DNA of 64,000 nt, taken from Ancrocorticia sp047602305 (lineage in GTDB: Bacteria; Actinomycetota; Actinomycetes; Actinomycetales; Actinomycetaceae). Made by a program: the position numbers and the translations under genes. The notes below the pieces were generated by a model. That model did no database searches, was not told where the DNA came from, and saw only the letters and a program-made list of their open reading frames with translations. The stretch covers positions 3,865,598-3,929,597 of the forward strand of contig JASGHO010000001.1 of NCBI GenBank assembly GCA_047602305.1, written 5' to 3'. Shown here piece by piece: positions 61,801 through 64,000 of the stretch (positions within the stretch are counted from its first letter, which is position 1; each line of letters opens with the position of its first letter).

Positions 61801-62223
61801 CCGCCGCAGGAATTCTGCGGCGCGCTGCTGCGCCCACTCATCATTCGAGGTACCCTCGGGAGCTGCAAGAACGTCGATTTCTGCGGCGACGGTCTGGTGC
61901 ACGACGAGGGTGGGAGGATCTCCCACGATCGAACTCCGAAGAATTTCGTGCCGCTCGGCAATCGTCACAATGGCAGCCCGCAATTGATCCACGTCCACAT
62001 CGCCACGAATGCGGAAGAAGCCGGGAATGTTGTAACTGGAGTCTGCTTCGTCCGTCTGGGCTAGGTACCAGAGGCGAAGCTGGGCCGGGGAGAGTTGCGG
62101 AGCGGAGGTGCGCGACGTGTCGCGCAGTGCCTCGAGGCGCTGCGAATAGAACTTCTGCACGAATTGTGTGCGTTGCGCAGGATCGAGTTGTCGAACTCGG
62201 TCAACAAGGGTCATTTCAGACAT
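55825..62223 (-). CDS. Dimodular NRPS: C-A-PCP-Cy-A-PCP
   Basis: A 2132-residue non-ribosomal peptide synthetase. C1 (about 35-460) has SFHHLIFDGWS (HHxxxDG). A1 (about 490-985) has YTSGSTGRPKG and LASGKIDFKQL; its specificity residues read by eye D-V-G-E-I-S-T-I-D(-K), nearest to the ornithine code. PCP1 carries LGGHSLNALELI with Ser near 1038. The second condensation-type domain (about 1100-1540) begins FPLTDVQQAYWLGRD and has DALLLD in place of HHxxxDG, the mark of a heterocyclization domain. A2 (about 1554-2030) has FTSGSTGRPKG, FDLSVYDIFG and LWNSVPAL, giving D-L-Y-N-M-S-L-I-W(-K), the cysteine code. PCP2 is TGGTSIDAIEL near 2089. ATG 62223 follows TTGGAG and overlaps the PKS stop by 8 nt. 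A thiazoline product is predicted. Confidence 0.94.
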   Translation of the reverse strand: MSEMTLVDRVRQLDPAQRTQFVQKFYSQRLEALRDTSRTSAPQLSPAQLRLWYLAQTDEADSSYNIPGFFRIRGDVDVDQLRAAIVTIAERHEILRSSIVGDPPTLVVHQTVAAEIDVLAAPEGTSNDEWAQQRAAEFLRRPFFLDDAPLWRIQIITENGQPKYLTGSFHHLIFDGWSLTVFVRELLTLLAGKAVEPLAWQYPDYAQFAHGRQELQRQITAFEREEAGLTEHETFWCDYLRDLPDPLDLRGTASPTTASNDGKLLVAKIPGEIWNELVEIAREENATPFAVALAMYNALLFRRSQQNDIIVGTPVNGRGDIETHPLIGTFVNTLPIRTCVDATMTVRDLIRASSGAGMEALDHDDVLFDRIVELVNPDRRGGIHPIFQTLFSFQPAIGNLENDDVAMEYVDLDFGTAKFDLSLDMIDDLDGVRLVFEYRTDLFSDQAISELADSMLALAEHMAASPDVTLGQLAVVTPQARERLLTMGASPEVEPQWKSVMDAFVANAALHPEAAAVSDANGTHSYASLDEWSDEVRDKLAAAQLPAGVIAILLPRGTELFASILGVWKYGATPLVLDPSLPITRMQTMVDDAHAAVITERLHLMETSDLRPATGSPVVLAEIEATKPTATVDRVADDAYIVYTSGSTGRPKGIAVSNHAYTRMAASWMAEFDLDQPRMLQIAASSFDVFYGDIARAFSSGGHLRIVSSETAATPSLLAQMLVEEPADFVEFVPSIFRRLATHLRRKGQRIDVRTLVIASEGWSMSEAREWSHDILGPNTQMYNTYGVAEATIDSTVHRVNIQSSRDGSSSVPIGRALPNVTLFVVDEWLGLVPANTPGEILIGGHGANTRYIGGAATNNDRFLTLTVNGESVRVYRTGDFARWDEEGQLVFLGRRDNQVKLRGVRIELSEVDDAVRRLPGVREAATVVTGQGAGQRLATWTVTDSAAVDLEQWRRTLLRALPTAMVPEVVITNELPMLASGKIDFKQLKRWELPVRTNHHIAPRTDAEERMSALFQEILDVDALSIDDSFFTLGGHSLNALELISRIQSEFEVKLKIAELFDHPTVADLTARVADRTDPAELTMTPTVEPDPAHRWDEFPLTDVQQAYWLGRDSAFEFSGVSTHSYDEFHGDGLDVDRFTDALNTIITRHDMMRCIIVDHTAQRVLKEVPRYSPTVYDFSLANQAEIDASLEAVRDEMSHQQLDVTQWPTFDIRVSVLPGHQLILHLSTDALLLDATSFVTVVKEISQAYEGMPLKSTDFSFRDYVLAEQRYESSPEFAQAEAYWLDRLPGIHAAPELPMRAHPDDLVDPRFTRLHARMEKERWEALKRAAAARGITASSLCLSAYAQVLATRAKQAQFSINLTFLSRKPFHPDVNEVVGEFTSVTLLPIDLTSDPAFLDSATTIQRDLWEALGHNQMSGVKVQRAYAKYHHSPASAHFPVVFTSTLGGIPMPDDSFPMRHQPEYGVTQTSQVWLDSGIWEDQRGDLRCNWDVVLEVYPEGFVEAMFKDWIALLHDLAENPDAWQRSRPYTVPEPLEIVDAPRDTLLSNIVSQAKSRPEAVAVVDPRRTMSYRQICDAAGSVATWLREQDVQAGELVAIIMSPGWEQTVAALGTVAMGAYLPINPAMPADRIRGILDQASVRCLLTQPQHKAMVESLGNYRTLTVTEHLGDAVDGLTVLESSTAEPDDLAYVIFTSGSTGRPKGVMITHAAALNTILDVNERYRVGPQDRVFAISDLGFDLSVYDIFGMLSAGGALVVPDVAKRLDPIAQHELILEHGVTLWNSVPALFQLYLGAVDERKSSLRLVMMSGDWIPLALPDRARELLPGVELHSLGGATEASIWSITYPIHEVRPEWTSIPYGKGMKNQDLVVLDSDLRECNEWVTGDLYIRGVGLALGYWRDEAETNAAFVKHPRSGEALYRTGDLGRRMSDGNIEFLGRSDFQMKINGYRVEAGEVERSMVAHPAVARAAVVSYGVGLGDKRLACVWTKESACGATPSDEELTEFLSTRLQSYMVPSAYLEVEEIPLSGNGKVDQKAINLMLKHLDKPTAPFVAAAASDEQDLIKIWSHVLGRTSVGMYDDFFQTGGTSIDAIELVTQLRKQFNTEIQLSDLYTRTTPHELVDRIREMTTA

Positions 62224-64000
62224 GTGAAACTCCAACTATCTCAGCGAGATCCATTGATTCGGTCTCGGCGAGGAGTGCTTGTACATCGTCGTCCGCACAC
62301 GCGTTGGTGCGGAACTGTTCGCCGATCTCCACTGCGAGTGCGCCGAGAGCGGTGCCCTTGAGCAGAGAGACGATAGAGATATTTACGTTGAAGGTGTGCT
62401 CGATCTGGCTCTTCAATTCGATGGCGAGCATCGAGTCCAGCCCAAGAGAAATCAGAGGAATGTCATCACGAAGATCGCTTGCGGGATACCGCAGGACTCC
62501 AGACACTACTTCCTTGACTTCTTGTGCAAGGAGCTCGATACGCTCGGCTTGTGAAACGTCGCGGACCCGATCCTGGAAGGAAATACGTAAATTCTCCGAT
62601 GCGGAGGTTTGTTGATCGCGCATCCGCTCAAGCATCGCGGGTGCCTCGCCTCCCGGATAGGTGGTGATGGTGCGATTCCAGTCGGGCGCGATCGGCGCCA
62701 CCTGGGTTCGATCGCTGGCCAGTGCCTGGCCAAGCGCTGTTGTGCCTTGAACCGTGCTGTTCGTGTAGAGGCCTCGTGAATCGAAGAAGCTGACGAGGTC
62801 GAGTTGCGTGGCCATACCAACTTCGCCCCACGGTCCCCAGTTGATGGAGAGGCCGTGTTCACCGCGTTGGCGCCGAGCGTAGGCGAGGGAGTCGAGATAA
62901 GCGTTGCCCGCCGCGTAGTTCGTCTGCCCGGGAGAGACAATAAGTGACGCGACCGAGGAGTAGAGGACGAAGAAGTCGAGCCCTCGCGGGAACGTGCGAT
63001 CAAGCGCCCAGCTTCCCTGGACCTTTGCGTAGGTGATATCCCGGAAATCCTTCTCGGTCATCTCCTCGATGAGTTTGGGGATGGAGGTGCCGGCCGCGTG
63101 GATGACTCCACGAATCGGGGGACGGCATTCGGCGGTGCGCTGCTCGCGAAGCCGCGCAAGGGCATTCTGGTCACCCACGTCGCAGGAATGAACCTCTACG
63201 CGAGCACCGGCCTTCTCCAGGGACAGCACCGCGTGAACGCGGTGATCGTCCAGGTGTGCCCAGGTACTCCGCTCGGGTAGTCCGGAGCGGCCGACGAGCA
63301 CCAGATGGCGTGCACCGTGTTCGACCAGCCACTGGGCCGTTTCCAGGCCGAGTGCGCCAAGTCCTCCCGTGATGAGGTAGGCGGCGTCGCGGCGAAGCGA
63401 GGGCAGTTGGCGATCTGACATCTCCACGTGGGTTAGCCGCGGTACGAAGCGGCGCCCGTTATGCAACGCCACCTGATCCTCGGAACCTGCGCCGGTCACT
63501 TCGGTGGCGATCGCCACCGAAGCTGCTTCGGAGGCAATGTCGATGTCAATGAGCCCACCGTGTGAGGAGGGAAGCTCAAACTGCCCTGCTACCCTGGCAA
63601 CACCCCATGATGTTGCGCCGCCCGGGTTGGTAACACCGGCTGCGGCGGGCTGACTTCCTTGCGTGATGGTCCACACGCGCGCATCCGATGTGTTCCGCAA
63701 CGCCGCGGCTGCCTGGTAGAGCCGCATGGTGGCGAGGCCGGAGGCGACGCCGGCATCGGCGTCGTTCATTGACATGGCGTAATCCAAGGAGCGCAGGTCC
63801 ACCAGTGTGAGGGACGCAGGCTCGGTGGAAGATGAATACCCACCGGTCAACAGTGAGGCGATCTGTTCGGGGGAGTCGGGTAGCGAACCCACCCGCCGAG
63901 TCTTGACACCCTTGGTGATGAGTGCGCGCTCGACCTGCGCCGCGAACGAGGAAGTTCCGACGACGACGTAGCGGCCATCAGAATCTCCGCCCGGCCCCTT
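62216..64000 (-). CDS. Modular polyketide synthase, C-terminal part (KR-ACP), truncated by window edge
   Basis: The frame is open to the last base of the window (GRYVVVGTSSFAAQVERALI at the edge), so the GTG at 63892 is not the true start. The visible ~594 residues contain a ketoreductase: a structural subdomain, then YLITGGLGALGLETAQWLVE (NADPH site), RGVIHAAGTSIPKLIEEM, and YSSVASLIVSPGQTNYAAGN with catalytic Ser, Tyr and Asn. An acyl carrier protein follows with LGLDSMLAIELKSQ and an unstructured tail that may dock to the NRPS condensation domain. It hands a beta-hydroxyacyl chain to the NRPS C1 domain. The KS, AT and any loading domains lie beyond the window. Operon coupling is shown by the 8-nt overlap with the NRPS gene. 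Confidence 0.93.
   Translation of the reverse strand, partial: KGPGGDSDGRYVVVGTSSFAAQVERALITKGVKTRRVGSLPDSPEQIASLLTGGYSSSTEPASLTLVDLRSLDYAMSMNDADAGVASGLATMRLYQAAAALRNTSDARVWTITQGSQPAAAGVTNPGGATSWGVARVAGQFELPSSHGGLIDIDIASEAASVAIATEVTGAGSEDQVALHNGRRFVPRLTHVEMSDRQLPSLRRDAAYLITGGLGALGLETAQWLVEHGARHLVLVGRSGLPERSTWAHLDDHRVHAVLSLEKAGARVEVHSCDVGDQNALARLREQRTAECRPPIRGVIHAAGTSIPKLIEEMTEKDFRDITYAKVQGSWALDRTFPRGLDFFVLYSSVASLIVSPGQTNYAAGNAYLDSLAYARRQRGEHGLSINWGPWGEVGMATQLDLVSFFDSRGLYTNSTVQGTTALGQALASDRTQVAPIAPDWNRTITTYPGGEAPAMLERMRDQQTSASENLRISFQDRVRDVSQAERIELLAQEVKEVVSGVLRYPASDLRDDIPLISLGLDSMLAIELKSQIEHTFNVNISIVSLLKGTALGALAVEIGEQFRTNACADDDVQALLAETESMDLAEIVGVSHV

Overview
The window comes from a high-GC Gram-positive actinobacterium. 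Support comes from a pitA operon with the same gene order as in mycobacteria (phosphate transporter, small membrane protein, DUF3349 protein), a DtxR/IdeR-like iron box, a class C sortase pilus locus, LPXTG-type wall anchors, and GTG/TTG starts with purine-rich ribosome binding sites. The mix of a FimP/SpaA-like pilus, wall-anchored subtilase, ROK kinases and a small NRPS/PKS cluster suggests the Actinomycetaceae (Actinomyces, Schaalia, Trueperella and relatives). That placement is inference; no 16S rRNA gene is present.

Layout. 1-5.1 kb holds core genes: a 5'-truncated aldehyde dehydrogenase, an iron-regulated siderophore-interacting protein, and the pitA operon, whose last gene encodes a duplicated DUF3349 protein and is preceded by a 23-bp tandem repeat carrying mini-ORFs. 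5.1-14.9 kb is accessory-looking DNA: tRNA-Ala(GGC) with a 19-bp copy of its 3' end 176 bp downstream, a TetR/HXXEE pair with a 29-bp operator, a YdeI-like protein, a SF1 helicase fused to a DUF2726 nuclease domain, an HTH/PIN toxin-antitoxin pair, a PadR/serine-hydrolase pair and a nucleoside deaminase. The helicase and TA genes lie between two direct repeats derived from the C-terminal end of a serine recombinase gene. 15.2-21.1 kb carries an orphan Ig-like repeat protein, a TfoX-like protein and an operon of membrane protein, winged-helix regulator and ABC exporter with palindromic operators in its promoter. 21.2-23.1 kb encodes a glycogen-debranching-type glucosidase.

23.4-32.2 kb is a complete pilus operon: major pilin (LPFTG), a 2130-residue GEVEDH-type tip adhesin (LPMAG) and class C sortase. 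It is followed by proC, a lipoprotein, an MFS exporter and a 1813-residue wall-anchored subtilase (MPNTG). 41.4-49.2 kb is a DMT permease and a beta-glucoside locus: PTS EIIBC behind a BglG/LicT-type antiterminator site and terminator, a ROK kinase, a membrane-anchored domain-swapped GH3 enzyme and a second, paralogous ROK kinase. 49.4-54.0 kb holds an FMN reductase, an AlkD-like protein, a GNAT protein with a disrupted 5' end, a second membrane-protein/winged-helix module and small proteins.

54.4-64.0 kb (minus strand) is a compact biosynthetic operon running off the right edge: PKS end (KR-ACP), dimodular NRPS (C-A-PCP-Cy-A-PCP), thioesterase II and phosphopantetheinyl transferase, joined by 4- to 8-nt overlaps. 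The second adenylation domain reads as cysteine-specific and sits behind a cyclization domain, so a thiazoline-containing product is predicted. This cluster and the recombinase-flanked helicase/TA cassette are the strongest candidates for undescribed systems.
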